64,000 nucleotides of DNA from an uncultured Saprospiraceae bacterium (GCA_943788055.1 CALSOU010000009.1:268848-332847), one strand, 5' to 3'. Positions 18,459 through 28,483 are shown, counted from the first letter of the stretch. Numbers and translations: made by a program. The notes: generated by a model from the sequence alone, not told the origin.

Positions 18459-20138
18459 TCAGTAATCTTGATATGCTGCATAATAATTCATGCGAATACC
18501 TAGACCAATATAAAAACTACGATCGTCGTAAGATTCAACCGTACTAACTGCGTTTCGATATTGAATATTTAGATCTACGAAGCTATGCCTAAAAACTTCA
18601 TAACTGAGATTAAATGCATATAGTTTGGTATTAACTCGATTTCCTTGGAGAAAGCGTTGGTTGTCATTACCTGCTCGACTCTGGTTATCGAGTAGTATAT
18701 TGGCACCTATGTTAGGACCATCACCATCGACACCTTGTGCACTTAATAGAACACGAGGATGTACAAACCAACGATTACCAAAACGATAACGAAGATCCCA
18801 CATCAGTTCATAGAAGTTGGCCCCTAGCGGATGCGCGAGCGGCTGACTAAAATGTGAATAATTTGCCTTGCTTATTTCATAATTATCAAAGCTCCTTCTG
18901 TGGGTATAAGTATAAGGTCGCACTGCATTGAATTCTCCTTGCAAATCAAGGAATTGAATACCTAGGAAGTCGATCGCCTTAAGGCCTAACTGAGCTCCGA
19001 ATTTGTTACCCCACCAAGCGAAATCTTCCCTTAATGCTCCTAGATTGAACTCATCCACAATTACTTGGCCGTATAGCTGATAGCCGTTAATTGGATTCCA
19101 TTTAGCTTGCGCACCAAGGATTACGTTATCCGGGCTGTTTAAAAAGTGCTCAACAGTTCTATACAGCATTATCGGATTCAAATACTGAAGTTCAAATTGA
19201 TTCTCACGTGAAAAAACGACAGTTTCGAATACAGCAAGTTCCCAACGATGATTGGGCTTAAAGCTCAAAAGGTGCTGCGCCATGTATTTTTTCGGTAAAA
19301 GAACGTCTCCAGAAACAAGTTTTTCAGTGAAGGGGGTTAATTCAGTGAAAAGATTCTGATAGTTGAATTTCCAAAATTTAGTATTGGCACGTAAATACAA
19401 ATAGTTGGTAGCAAAATCAGATAGCAACAGCGATCTCATTCCATGTCCAACAAACTGCCTTCCATGGCCAAATTCAACATTTGTAAACTTATTCAAACTC
19501 ATCCCGACAAAGCCATCTCCATTTAAATAATCAAAAGCGCGATTATCGGTACCGAAATCAAAATCTTTGTAGAATGCTTCTCCAGGAATTGTCTGAAAAC
19601 GATTTATTGTTTTCTCGTGATAATTTTGGAATGATGCTTGATTCTCGTAAATGGAGGCTGAGAAATACATTTTGGAACCTAGCGCACCTTTAATACGCGC
19701 TGCTCTTGTATTCTGTAGCACAAAGTCATTTGAATTGTCAAGACCTGCTCTAAGAAATAGAATAGGATTAGCTGAAAACCAAAAGTCCTTCTTTTTCAGC
19801 GAATAAAAATGACTTTTGTTTTCATAAAAATGCTTCCACCAACTTTTGGAACCAGAATCAATCGGGTCCTGAAATTCAGCCAGATCGTCAAGTATGATCT
19901 GGCGATCATACATTTCTTGCTCACTTAATCCTACGCTATCTAGCAGAAAAAAATAATCTCTTATTTCACTTCTACTTTTGGGCGAAAGCCCCATAAAACC
20001 GTCATAATGTCCATACTTGATTTCATATCGGTCAATTAGTTGCTGCGCACGTTCACGTTGCTCAACCCGACCTGCCTGTCCAACAGAACTGAAATAAAAA
20101 ACCAACCCGATATGAACTAGTATTACACGAATAATCAC
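18459..20138 (-). CDS. Wzi/RemB-like capsule-assembly outer-membrane protein
   Basis: A 559-residue exported beta-barrel protein with an N-terminal signal peptide (cleavage near FSSVGQA). Its extended aromatic strands, including DFWFSANPILFLRAG, NVEFGHGRQFVGHGMRSLLLSDFA and YLNPIMLYRTVEHFLNSPDN, match the Cap_assemb_Wzi family, which includes RemB of Flavobacterium gliding motility. Wzi binds surface polysaccharide at the outer membrane. The gene overlaps the 3' end of lpxK by four bases and is the last gene of a unit with the S46 peptidase and lpxK. Whether it serves capsule, gliding or lipopolysaccharide display here is not decided by the sequence. Confidence 0.82.
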   Translation of the reverse strand: MIIRVILVHIGLVFYFSSVGQAGRVEQRERAQQLIDRYEIKYGHYDGFMGLSPKSRSEIRDYFFLLDSVGLSEQEMYDRQIILDDLAEFQDPIDSGSKSWWKHFYENKSHFYSLKKKDFWFSANPILFLRAGLDNSNDFVLQNTRAARIKGALGSKMYFSASIYENQASFQNYHEKTINRFQTIPGEAFYKDFDFGTDNRAFDYLNGDGFVGMSLNKFTNVEFGHGRQFVGHGMRSLLLSDFATNYLYLRANTKFWKFNYQNLFTELTPFTEKLVSGDVLLPKKYMAQHLLSFKPNHRWELAVFETVVFSRENQFELQYLNPIMLYRTVEHFLNSPDNVILGAQAKWNPINGYQLYGQVIVDEFNLGALREDFAWWGNKFGAQLGLKAIDFLGIQFLDLQGEFNAVRPYTYTHRRSFDNYEISKANYSHFSQPLAHPLGANFYELMWDLRYRFGNRWFVHPRVLLSAQGVDGDGPNIGANILLDNQSRAGNDNQRFLQGNRVNTKLYAFNLSYEVFRHSFVDLNIQYRNAVSTVESYDDRSFYIGLGIRMNYYAAYQDY

Positions 20139-21202
20139 ACTCTGAATTTTAATAAGAAGTCTTTGATATACTCATCAAAGTTATGCTTCTTATGCTCAAG
20201 AAAGCGAACCTTGATTGGAAGAATAAAGATCGGAATCTTCTTTTCTTGCAAAAACATACGGTGTTTGTCGAGTCTCGTACTATCTTTCTCTGTTGTGATA
20301 ACTACTTTTTTCTTCGATTGTAACTCAGCGAGTGCACGATGTACCAGGCTTACTTCGTGTGGTTTGAAATTATGGTGATCTTCATAGGCATGGACATTTA
20401 CAAAATTGACGCGATCCTCTAAATACTCTTGGACATAAATAGGTTTGGCAATTCCTGTCAACATAATTACATCTGTTTCGGAATCCAATTCTAGTTTCTG
20501 ACGATGGTCATACATGTAGTACGGCTTACCATACTCATAGGTCGAGAAGAATACTTTTTGATCATTTGTAGGCTTGATTTTCTCAACCCACTTGTCCATT
20601 TCCTCCGATGTCATATCTTGTGGACACTTAGACACAACGATGACTTGCGCTCGTTTATAGGCACGTCGCCATTCACGTAGTCTACCTGCAGGCAGTAGGA
20701 AGTCGTCAAAAAATGGTTGTTTATGGTCTGTAACTAACAAATTTAGACCTGGTGTAACAGACAGATGTTGGAATGCATCGTCCAGGATGATCGTTTGAAG
20801 ATCAGGATGATCACCAATCATCTGAGGAATACCGATAGCTCTTCTCTCCGAAACCGATACGATGACATCAGGATATTTTAATTTGTATTGAAGTGATTCA
20901 TCACCAGTGAGATCCACACCATGCCCACTCATTACTTCCATGTAACCTGTTGTTTTCCTTAGATAACCCCTACTGAGAATGCCGAGATTGATATACGGTT
21001 GTAAAAGTCGGATTAAATACTCAACATGTGGGGTCTTACCAGATCCGCCCAAAGAGAGATTCCCTACTCCTATCACAGGAAGATTAAACTTCGAAGAACG
21101 AAGCAAACCTATCTGATAAAGTGTATTACGAGCCCCGATAACAATCCCATATATCAGGGCAATCGGAGATAATAAAATACGAAGCACAATGTGCTGCACC
21201 AT
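20135..21202 (-). CDS. lpxK: Tetraacyldisaccharide 4'-kinase
   Basis: LpxK phosphorylates the 4' position of the lipid A disaccharide at the inner membrane. The 355 residues are full length. A hydrophobic N-terminal anchor (LRILLSPIALIYGIVIG) precedes the Walker A-like loop IGVGNLSLGGSGKTPHVEYL near residue 45. ILSRGYLRKTTGYMEV and IILDDAFQHLSVTPGLNLLVTD are conserved family stretches. It lies 23 bases after the S46 peptidase gene and overlaps the Wzi-like gene by four bases, linking lipid A synthesis with a surface-glycan barrel. Confidence 0.95.
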   Translation of the reverse strand: MVQHIVLRILLSPIALIYGIVIGARNTLYQIGLLRSSKFNLPVIGVGNLSLGGSGKTPHVEYLIRLLQPYINLGILSRGYLRKTTGYMEVMSGHGVDLTGDESLQYKLKYPDVIVSVSERRAIGIPQMIGDHPDLQTIILDDAFQHLSVTPGLNLLVTDHKQPFFDDFLLPAGRLREWRRAYKRAQVIVVSKCPQDMTSEEMDKWVEKIKPTNDQKVFFSTYEYGKPYYMYDHRQKLELDSETDVIMLTGIAKPIYVQEYLEDRVNFVNVHAYEDHHNFKPHEVSLVHRALAELQSKKKVVITTEKDSTRLDKHRMFLQEKKIPIFILPIKVRFLEHKKHNFDEYIKDFLLKFRV

Positions 21203-21225
21203 CCAATATGATTTATCTAATTAGA

Positions 21226-23388
21226 CTATTTGGTTTTGGGGTGCACCAAAGTCATTTCCTCGATCAAGTGGCTTGCTCCTGCGTATTTGTCAACAACAAA
21301 AAGTACATATCTGATATCGACCATGATATTTCGACAAATTGAAGGGTCGTAATTGATATCACTCATTGTTCCTTCCCATGCTCTATCAAAATTAAGTCCG
21401 ATCAGATTTCCTTCCGCATCAATTGCAGGACTTCCACTATTTCCCCCTGTGGTATGGTTTGTCCCAATAAAACATACTGGCACTGATCCGGTTGCGTCCG
21501 CGTACGGACCATAGTCTTTACTTCTGTACAGATCTAGTAGTTTTTCATCAAGATCAAACTCGTAATCGTCTGGAATATACTTTTCAACCACACCATCAAA
21601 ATGCGTAACTGGTTTGTAATAAACAGCGTCTCTAGGCTCATAGCCTTGCACCTTTCCGTAAGTTACTCGCATTGTGCTATTTGCATCTGGCCAAAAGGTC
21701 TTTTCAGGAAAAGCATCGATCAGACCACGCATATATCGCTTCTGTAACAGGTCTATTTCCGCTTTGATTTCACTATATGGTCCAGCGACTTTCTCGTCAT
21801 ACACACCTTTCCAGTCTGAAAATAAAATATAAATCGGATCGCCTTTTAAAGCTTTTACTGCGTCTTCGGGGGTCATTTCAAAAATTGCCTTTAATTTATC
21901 TTGATCCTTAAACGCAGAACGTTGAAATATATCCGTCAAGGCAACTTCCAAGGACTTCGCCGTAACGCTAAATGTCGTAGGACAATACTCTCTGTCGACA
22001 TTATCTCTGTAGAGATCAGAAAGTGCAATAAATACCTCCTGATCAATATTTGCGTTGTAATTCTTGAAGTGATTTTCGAGATATCCAGCTACACGTGGTT
22101 TAAAATCATTGTATCCAGCCTCACCGTTATTCTCAAATCTGCTTACCATCCTATCTAGCACGGATGCAACTGTCATGATTTCCACATTCCTGCGGACAAC
22201 TTCGTCATAGTAATCTTTCGTAAACGAATATCTTTCAATAGCTGCATACTTTTCTCCAAATTTCTTCATCAGGTGGCCATACTGCCCCCATAATTTTGAA
22301 TCCACTTTTACTCTTTTTGTGAATTCTTCCTCTAGATCTTGCTTTTTTGCTACAGCATTGGTTTTCTCTAAACCCGTCTTTTCACCAATCCACTTCTTCC
22401 AATAATTAGCGATACGTGCAAACTTACTAGAGTACTGTAGTCGTACTTTTTCATCTGCGCGCATGTACTTGTCCATGATTTTCAAAGCTACGTCGCGAAT
22501 TTCGATTTTAGCAGGATCGTTTATTTCAACTATTTGTCTTACCGCTTGAGAAGGAAGGTATTGATTTGTTCTTCCTGGGAAACCGAAAACCATCGTGAAA
22601 TCTCCTTCTGATACACCATCCATTGAAATAGGTAGGTAGTGTTTTGGCACAAAAGGTTGATTATCGGCACTGTATTCAGCGGGTTGATTATCGGTACCTG
22701 CATAAATACGAAACAAGGAAAAATCACCAGTGTGTCTTGGCCAAACCCAGTTATCTGTGTCTGCACCAAACTTCCCGATATTCTCAGGTGGAGCTCCAAC
22801 TAAACGCACATCTGGATATGTAACTGTTTTGAATGCAAAGTATTGGTTTCCATTAAAAAATGGTCTGACCATCCATTCTTCGTATTGACTTCCTTGATTA
22901 TCAGACATATAAGCGTTGATATTCTTATCTACAATTGACTGCACTTCACTTGGTGACATGTCATCGTTTACTCCTTTTAGTATTATTTCGGACACATCGT
23001 CGATCCGTTCGATAAAACGAGCAAAAAGACCTGGATTTGCTTTCTCATCGGCTTTTGTAGCAGCCCAAAATCCTTTCTTCAAGTAATTATCCTCTATCGT
23101 TGAATGTGATTGAATCTGACCGTATCCACAGTGATGATTTGTCAATAACAAACCTTCGGGAGATATAACTTCACTCGTACAGAATCCACCAAAGTGAACG
23201 ATCGCGTCTTTTAATGAACCTTCATTTACGCTGTAAACCTGTTCAGCTGTCAACTTCATTCCCATTGTCTGCATGTCGCCTTCGTTGAGAGCTTTTAGTA
23301 GCTGGGGTAGCCACATTCCTTCTCCTGCAAAAGCTAGATTGCCAAAACACAAGACTACAGCGAGTAATAAAACACGTATTAATTTCAT
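21226..23388 (-). CDS. dpp11: S46 dipeptidyl peptidase, DPP11-type (Asp/Glu-specific)
   Basis: A periplasmic exopeptidase that removes N-terminal dipeptides. I start it at the ATG at 23388 because it opens the signal peptide MKLIRVLLLAVVLCFGNLAFA and gives 720 residues, the usual DPP11 length; an in-frame ATG at 23421 would add 11 residues. The catalytic triad is visible: His in LLTNHHCGYGQI, Asp in WPRHTGDFSLFRIYAG and Ser in GGNSGSPAID (near residue 650). Eighteen residues after that Ser is Arg (GLNFDRAWEGTMSD). In this family Arg at that place marks DPP11, which prefers Asp/Glu at P1, while DPP7 has Gly. It probably helps convert external peptides to dipeptides for import. Confidence 0.92.
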   Translation of the reverse strand: MKLIRVLLLAVVLCFGNLAFAGEGMWLPQLLKALNEGDMQTMGMKLTAEQVYSVNEGSLKDAIVHFGGFCTSEVISPEGLLLTNHHCGYGQIQSHSTIEDNYLKKGFWAATKADEKANPGLFARFIERIDDVSEIILKGVNDDMSPSEVQSIVDKNINAYMSDNQGSQYEEWMVRPFFNGNQYFAFKTVTYPDVRLVGAPPENIGKFGADTDNWVWPRHTGDFSLFRIYAGTDNQPAEYSADNQPFVPKHYLPISMDGVSEGDFTMVFGFPGRTNQYLPSQAVRQIVEINDPAKIEIRDVALKIMDKYMRADEKVRLQYSSKFARIANYWKKWIGEKTGLEKTNAVAKKQDLEEEFTKRVKVDSKLWGQYGHLMKKFGEKYAAIERYSFTKDYYDEVVRRNVEIMTVASVLDRMVSRFENNGEAGYNDFKPRVAGYLENHFKNYNANIDQEVFIALSDLYRDNVDREYCPTTFSVTAKSLEVALTDIFQRSAFKDQDKLKAIFEMTPEDAVKALKGDPIYILFSDWKGVYDEKVAGPYSEIKAEIDLLQKRYMRGLIDAFPEKTFWPDANSTMRVTYGKVQGYEPRDAVYYKPVTHFDGVVEKYIPDDYEFDLDEKLLDLYRSKDYGPYADATGSVPVCFIGTNHTTGGNSGSPAIDAEGNLIGLNFDRAWEGTMSDINYDPSICRNIMVDIRYVLFVVDKYAGASHLIEEMTLVHPKTK

Positions 23389-23446
23389 TGATTTCAATTT
23401 AAGTCCAGAAAATACCGACATTTTTTAAGTAAGTCAAACAGAAAAC

Positions 23447-23454
23447 CAAAAATA
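23447..23454 (-). promoter_or_regulatory. Candidate -7 box for the S46 peptidase unit
   Basis: Read on the minus strand this is TATTTTTG, matching TAnnTTTG. It lies 58 bases before the chosen ATG. No good -33 element stands at the usual spacing. Confidence 0.3.
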
Positions 23455-23553
23455 GCAAAATAAGAGGGAAAATAAAGTTGTCAAAGACTGTGAGTGAAAA
23501 GCTAATGGACGAAATAGCTATAGTAAAATATATATATCTAATACAACAACCAA

Positions 23554-23581
23554 AAAGGACCAGCTTTTCAGCTAGTCCTTT
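23554..23581 (-). terminator. Terminator of sucA
   Basis: AAAGGAC-C-AGCT pairs with AGCT-A-GTCCTTT with one mismatch. Read on the minus strand it ends in a T-run, 33 bases after the sucA stop. Confidence 0.7.
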
Positions 23582-23614
23582 CTGTTATTTATCAATATCA
23601 ACAACGAAGATTTC

Positions 23615-26362
23615 CTATCCCAGCGCTTTCTCTAAGATTTCAGCTTGTTGTGCATCATGTACTTTCTTGTATCCCGTTGCAGGTGAAGCACTTGCTTTAC
23701 GACTGATGAGTTCGATCGAAGAACGACGCATGCGCCCCATGACAAAACTCCAACCTCCCATATTAACAGGTTCTTCTTGTACCCAGAATACTTCTTTTGC
23801 AGCTTTGTATTTTTTCAATATTGCATGTACTTGGTCTTGCGGGAATGGATACAGTTGTTCCAAACGTACAATCGCAATTTCGTGCTCTTTCTTTAGTTCT
23901 GCTCTTTTCTCGTATAAATCATAGTAGACTTTTCCACTACACAACAACAGCCTTTTCACTTTCTTAGCTGCAATCTCTGCATCATCTATGACTTCTTGAA
24001 ATTTCGACTTTCCAGTAAAATCTTCCATTTTCGACACACATGATGGGTGTCTCAAGAGTGATTTCGGTGACATGTTCACTAATGGCTTTCTAAAATTCCA
24101 AGTCAACTGTCTACGCATCGCATGAAACAAATTCGCAGGAGTTGAAATATTGGTCACAACCATATTGAACTCAGCGCATTGCTGCAAGAATCTTTCAACA
24201 CGAGCACTGCTATGCTCAGGGCCTTGGCCTGCATACCCATGTGGCAATAAAAGCACTAAGCCACTCATTCTTCCCCACTTACTTTCTGCAGCAGATATAT
24301 ATTGATCTACTATTGTTTGAGCTCCATTATAGAAATCTCCAAACTGTGCCTCCCAGATAACTAGGTCATTTGGTGTTGCAAGTGAATATCCATATTCAAA
24401 ACCCATTACAGCAAACTCAGAAAGAAGCGAATTAAAAATTCGGAGCTTACCTTGTTTATCAGCTATATTATTGAATCTATTGTATTCTTCGTAAGTCTTT
24501 ACGTCGTTGAATATTGCGTGGCGATGAGAAAAAGTACCACGTTTTACATCTTGGCCACTCATTCGAACATTGTGATTTTCGAGTAGTAGTGTACCAAATG
24601 CTAGCCACTCACCCATTGCCCAATCATAGTTGCCTGCATCGAGTAACTTCTGCGCACCTTTGAGGAGTCGTTTTACCTTACTCAATGGCGTAAAACCTTC
24701 GGGCAAAGTCATACAATGCTTAATAATTTTATGGACATCTGTTTTTTTGACCCCAGTCACAGGAGTAACTGCTTCTGATTCCTCAAAAACACGTTTCTTT
24801 AAACTTCTCCAAGCAACCTCAGGTTCCTGATATTCATAAGGCATATTGGACTGTTTTACCTCATCTAGTCTAGCTTGTAGGTTACTCCAAAAGCTCGTTT
24901 CCATTTCCTCTGCAAGCGCCTGCTGAACATCTCCCCTAGCAGTCAATTTCTCAACATAAAGTTCTCTTGGGTTTTTATGTTTTTTGATGATCTGATACAT
25001 TTCTGGTTGCGTGAAAGAAGGATCATCACCTTCATTGTGCCCATGCTTTCTGTAGCAGACCATATCAATAAATACATCCGTATTAAACTTCTGACGATAC
25101 TCAATTGCTAATCTTGAAGCGAAGATTACCGCTTCTGGATCATCACCATTGACATGAAACACTGGCACTCCGATAGCTTGAGCTGCTGCCGTGCAATAGG
25201 TACTTGATCTAGCGTCATCAAAATCTGTTGTGAAACCGATTTGATTATTGATAACAAAGTGAATTGTTCCACCGGTGCTGTATCCATCCAATTCGCCCAT
25301 CTGAGCTGTTTCGTAAACAACTCCCTGGCCAGCAACTGCTGCATCACCATGAATCAAAATAGGGAGGATATTATCATATTCTGAATTATAAAGAATGTCC
25401 GCTTTCGCCCTAGTAAAGCCCTGTACAACCGGATCGACTGACTCCAAATGTGACGGATTTGGAACCAATTTCAAGTGTACTTTTTTACCGACCACATCCA
25501 TCATTGAAGAGAAACCTAAGTGATACTTTACATCACCGTCACCATAAGCTAGATCAGGAACTGCTGTACCTTCAAATTCGGAAAAAATATTAGAATATGT
25601 CTTTTGCATGATATTGGCTAAAACATTGAGTCTTCCTCTATGTGCCATACCAATCACGACTTCTTGTACTTTATCTTGAACTCCTGCAGTAATGATAGCA
25701 TCTAGTGCAGCTATCGTCGCTTCCCCACCTTCCAATGAAAATCGCTTCTGACCTATATACTTCGTATGCAAGAATTCTTCAAACACTACTGCGTCGTTCA
25801 ATTTCTTGAGAATCTGCTTTTTCGTCTCTAAATTGAGCCCATAATCCTCTTCAAGACTTCTCTTCTCAATTTTCTCCCGTAACCAAATGCGGCTAGTCTT
25901 ATTTTGAATATACGAAGCTTGAAACCCAATTGGCCCTGCATAAATTCTATGTAATCGATCTATGATCTCTCTAAGAGTCGCATTTTCGATTCCAATCTCT
26001 AGTCCAGCAGAAAAAGGTAGGTCAAGATCAGCTTCGGATAGATTGTAATCTGCTAAATCTAAATGCGGTTTTCGATCTCGTCTGTGACGAATAGGATTGG
26101 TAGTAGAAAGCAGGTGACCTCGCTGACGGAATGCTCTAATAATGGAAAGTACACCAAGTTCCTTAATCATGTTCTGATTACTGGTACCTCCCGTAGAACC
26201 AGAACTAATTAGAGTATCAAGCGAATTATCTTGAAACTCGAAACCTTGGAAGAAAACGCGCCAACCTTCGTCGACGGTGTTTGGATCTTGCTTGAACTGT
26301 GTATACATCGATTCGATGTAACTCGGATGTGCACTAAAAACGTAAGAATAGTTATTTGCCAT
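23615..26362 (-). CDS. sucA: 2-oxoglutarate dehydrogenase E1 component
   Basis: Thiamin-diphosphate-dependent E1 subunit that decarboxylates 2-oxoglutarate in the TCA cycle. The 915 residues are full length. The N-terminus SYIESMYTQFKQDPNTVDEGW carries the E2-binding region. The core shows GMAHRGRLNVLANI, HLGFSS, PNPSHLESVDPVVQG and HGDAAVAGQGVVYET. The ThDP-binding GDG...N region is in VFHVNGDDPEAVIFASRLA. The transketolase-like half contains VIWEAQFGDFYNGAQTIVDQY and LLLPHGYAGQGPEHSSARVERFL. It stands alone with its own terminator; no sucB follows, so E2 is encoded elsewhere. Confidence 0.98.
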   Translation of the reverse strand: MANNYSYVFSAHPSYIESMYTQFKQDPNTVDEGWRVFFQGFEFQDNSLDTLISSGSTGGTSNQNMIKELGVLSIIRAFRQRGHLLSTTNPIRHRRDRKPHLDLADYNLSEADLDLPFSAGLEIGIENATLREIIDRLHRIYAGPIGFQASYIQNKTSRIWLREKIEKRSLEEDYGLNLETKKQILKKLNDAVVFEEFLHTKYIGQKRFSLEGGEATIAALDAIITAGVQDKVQEVVIGMAHRGRLNVLANIMQKTYSNIFSEFEGTAVPDLAYGDGDVKYHLGFSSMMDVVGKKVHLKLVPNPSHLESVDPVVQGFTRAKADILYNSEYDNILPILIHGDAAVAGQGVVYETAQMGELDGYSTGGTIHFVINNQIGFTTDFDDARSSTYCTAAAQAIGVPVFHVNGDDPEAVIFASRLAIEYRQKFNTDVFIDMVCYRKHGHNEGDDPSFTQPEMYQIIKKHKNPRELYVEKLTARGDVQQALAEEMETSFWSNLQARLDEVKQSNMPYEYQEPEVAWRSLKKRVFEESEAVTPVTGVKKTDVHKIIKHCMTLPEGFTPLSKVKRLLKGAQKLLDAGNYDWAMGEWLAFGTLLLENHNVRMSGQDVKRGTFSHRHAIFNDVKTYEEYNRFNNIADKQGKLRIFNSLLSEFAVMGFEYGYSLATPNDLVIWEAQFGDFYNGAQTIVDQYISAAESKWGRMSGLVLLLPHGYAGQGPEHSSARVERFLQQCAEFNMVVTNISTPANLFHAMRRQLTWNFRKPLVNMSPKSLLRHPSCVSKMEDFTGKSKFQEVIDDAEIAAKKVKRLLLCSGKVYYDLYEKRAELKKEHEIAIVRLEQLYPFPQDQVHAILKKYKAAKEVFWVQEEPVNMGGWSFVMGRMRRSSIELISRKASASPATGYKKVHDAQQAEILEKALG

Positions 26363-26590
26363 AATCTATATGGGCGATTTTTTGACGCCAACATTTTACT
26401 TACAAATATACTGCCAATCCCCAGAAATACACATGGAAATTCAGTTTTTCGACGAATAATTAACTATTATATGCACTAATTAATAAGAAATGTTTCCTAT
26501 CGAGCTAACTAATTGATATCAACTTCTAATTAGACTATTGCGGATAGTGAGAACAACAAAATCTTGATCTCTAATTGAATATTTGGAATT

Positions 26591-27640
26591 CTAATTGGTT
26601 TCAAATGTTACACCGTTCATAATTCCTAAGCTTGCACCTTCCATTAAAGTAATACTGCGAATAATCGTATTTGTATTCACAATTGGTTGAAAAGGAGTGT
26701 CTCTAGGTATTATTACATCTGAACTTGTAGTTGGAAGCACTCCATTCCCCCAGTTAGCTGGATTATCCCAGTCGGAGCTCATTACTCCGATCCATCCGAC
26801 AGCTTTTCTGTTTAGGACGGTAAATTGTCCAAAAGAATCGACAGTTAGATTTGTTGTTGTAGTAACGCTCTTTGCTTCGAAATCGATATAATTTGCCTTG
26901 CCTTTCGAAGCCCAAGAGTCCGTATCTGCGTTTTCATCACGTTCTTGCAGCTGAAAATCTGCGGCGGAATTATAAGGAGTCATGTTTCCTATATCTTGAA
27001 ATTCTAGCGAAGAAAGGTTGTTAAAAGTTTTATTAGTGCCGTAATTATTTATTATCCAGTAACTTTTTGAAATAATACCTTGGATAGGAGGGGCTGTCGG
27101 CGTCAGATTAATTCTACTGAGCACCAAATCTCCATTTGCATACGGTCCAGTATCTGGAAATATCATTTCAATTCCTGTAATTATTGAAGTCAGTGTATCT
27201 TGTCCGAAGACACTAAAAGATTCACTGGCACCAGTTCCCACGGGTACAGTCGAAGCATCGATATATGAATTCGAAAGGAGTGAACCATGATTTAAGCCTG
27301 CTTTGTCCATAACTTGGGTGCCATTTACAATTTCGTTAAATTAGTAATATGCAATCAAATCTGGCTCTGAAACAATGGTATTTTCTTTCGTAAGATGTCG
27401 CAATTCTCGAACTTCCTGTTCGGATAATGCTATTTTCCAAACCGTAACTTCATCAATTTGCCCCACAAAGGAATTTGAATAGTGACCTCTTCCAATATGA
27501 AAATTTTGGATTGACCCAGGAATGAGCGCCATTCCTTCAACTTCAGAATAAGAAATAGTCTCGACTTTTTGCTCTTGTTTACAGGCAATCAAACCAACGA
27601 TGACAATGCTAGTGATTATAAAAAGAGCAGATCTAGTCAT
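26591..27640 (-). pseudogene. Remnant of a LamG-type surface lipoprotein/adhesin
   Basis: Reads as one frame interrupted by a stop at 27341-27343. Upstream it has a lipoprotein signal (IVIVGLIAC, Cys near residue 20) running straight into the last strands of a LamG domain (FVGQIDEVTVWKIALSEQEV). After the TAA the same frame continues with FNEIVNGTQ, a jelly-roll-like stretch, and a C-terminal WIGVMSSDWDNPANWGNG module. Related proteins read AYYQFNE at this point, so CAA to TAA is the simplest explanation. The signal is fused directly to the end of LamG, suggesting an earlier internal deletion, and the C-terminus stops at NGVTFETN without a sorting domain. Probably dead. Confidence 0.75.
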
Positions 27641-27734
27641 GTGTTTTTATCTCTATCCAAAGTTAGTTATTATGTTATATCCTACCTTAGTAACAACTTT
27701 TGGTCATAACCACAATTTTTAGTATCATCAAAAT

Positions 27735-28073
27735 ATGCCCTACAGTATTTATGTCATAGAACTCTCTAAGAAAGCATTCTCAGAAAATAGAAAGTTTCGA
27801 GAAGCAAATCCTCAGTACAATGGCATCACAGAATGCTTATACGTAGGAATGACTAGTAAGTCGCCAGAAACACGGTTCAAACAGCATAAAACAGGTACGT
27901 TAAGTAAAAAAGGCCATAATCTAGCAGCATCAATAGTAAAGAAATACGGGCTCTATTTACGCCCTAGTTTATCAGAGGGCTTCCGCCCAAAAACCAGGCA
28001 AGAAGCACTTGAGATGGAAAAACAGCTTGCTTTAGAACTTCGGCGAAAAAGATATGCTGTATGGTATAACTAA
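27735..28073 (+). CDS. GIY-YIG-like nuclease family protein
   Basis: A small 112-residue protein. YSIYVIELS at the N-terminus and CLYVGMTSKSPETRFKQHKTG (residues about 35-55) follow the GIY-YIG fold pattern: two tyrosine-bearing strands, a conserved Arg in a helix, then a Lys/Glu helix near the end (ALEMEKQLALELRRKRY). The second motif is YVG rather than YIG. Family members cut or bind DNA, but many small bacterial ones have no known role. It is monocistronic, with a decayed lipoprotein gene upstream on the other strand and a repeat-rich stretch downstream. Confidence 0.72.
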   Translation: MPYSIYVIELSKKAFSENRKFREANPQYNGITECLYVGMTSKSPETRFKQHKTGTLSKKGHNLAASIVKKYGLYLRPSLSEGFRPKTRQEALEMEKQLALELRRKRYAVWYN

Positions 28074-28165
28074 TTCCAATTCTGTTTTGAAATGTCGCAA
28101 TAGATTCACACTGTGCTTATTCAAAGTCCAACTAGAACTGTTTGAGATACACCATACAGAGATTC

Positions 28166-28195
28166 GGGGGGGACAGGGACGTGGGTGTAGCGGGG
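28166..28195 (+). other. Potential G-quadruplex motif
   Basis: Four guanine tracts (G7, G3, G3, G4) separated by loops of 3, 4 and 6 bases meet the canonical G3+N1-7 rule. This stands out in a low-GC chromosome. It lies about 95 bases downstream of the GIY-YIG gene on the coding strand. Confidence 0.6.
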
Positions 28196-28286
28196 AGAAT
28201 CTCGAAAGCTGAAAGTACAACAAAGGAAATATTACGTTGAAAGTAGGAGCACTAGGACGAGTTTTCTAGTGAGAGAGTTTTTTTTG

Positions 28287-28315
28287 TTACTTTTTTTGAC
28301 GGGCAAAAAAAGTAA
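28287..28315. repeat. Palindromic repeat, copy 1
   Basis: TTACTTTTTTTG pairs perfectly with CAAAAAAAGTAA across a five-base ACGGG loop. It resembles the palindrome at 28484-28509 and, less closely, the one at 59312-59331. It looks like an interspersed intergenic palindrome, a family common in this phylum. Confidence 0.6.
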
Positions 28316-28483
28316 GAGCAACGAGGTTAAGCTACTAACTTCCGAGAATATCAAGATTACAAATCACCCGTTCCAAGAGTTCAAAACTCCTGCAATTGGG
28401 ATCGCATAGCTCTCGTAATGTACAACTGAAGTAAGGATGCTTTCTTAAGAACTATTTTCCTGAAGGACTATAGTGTCCTTTTC

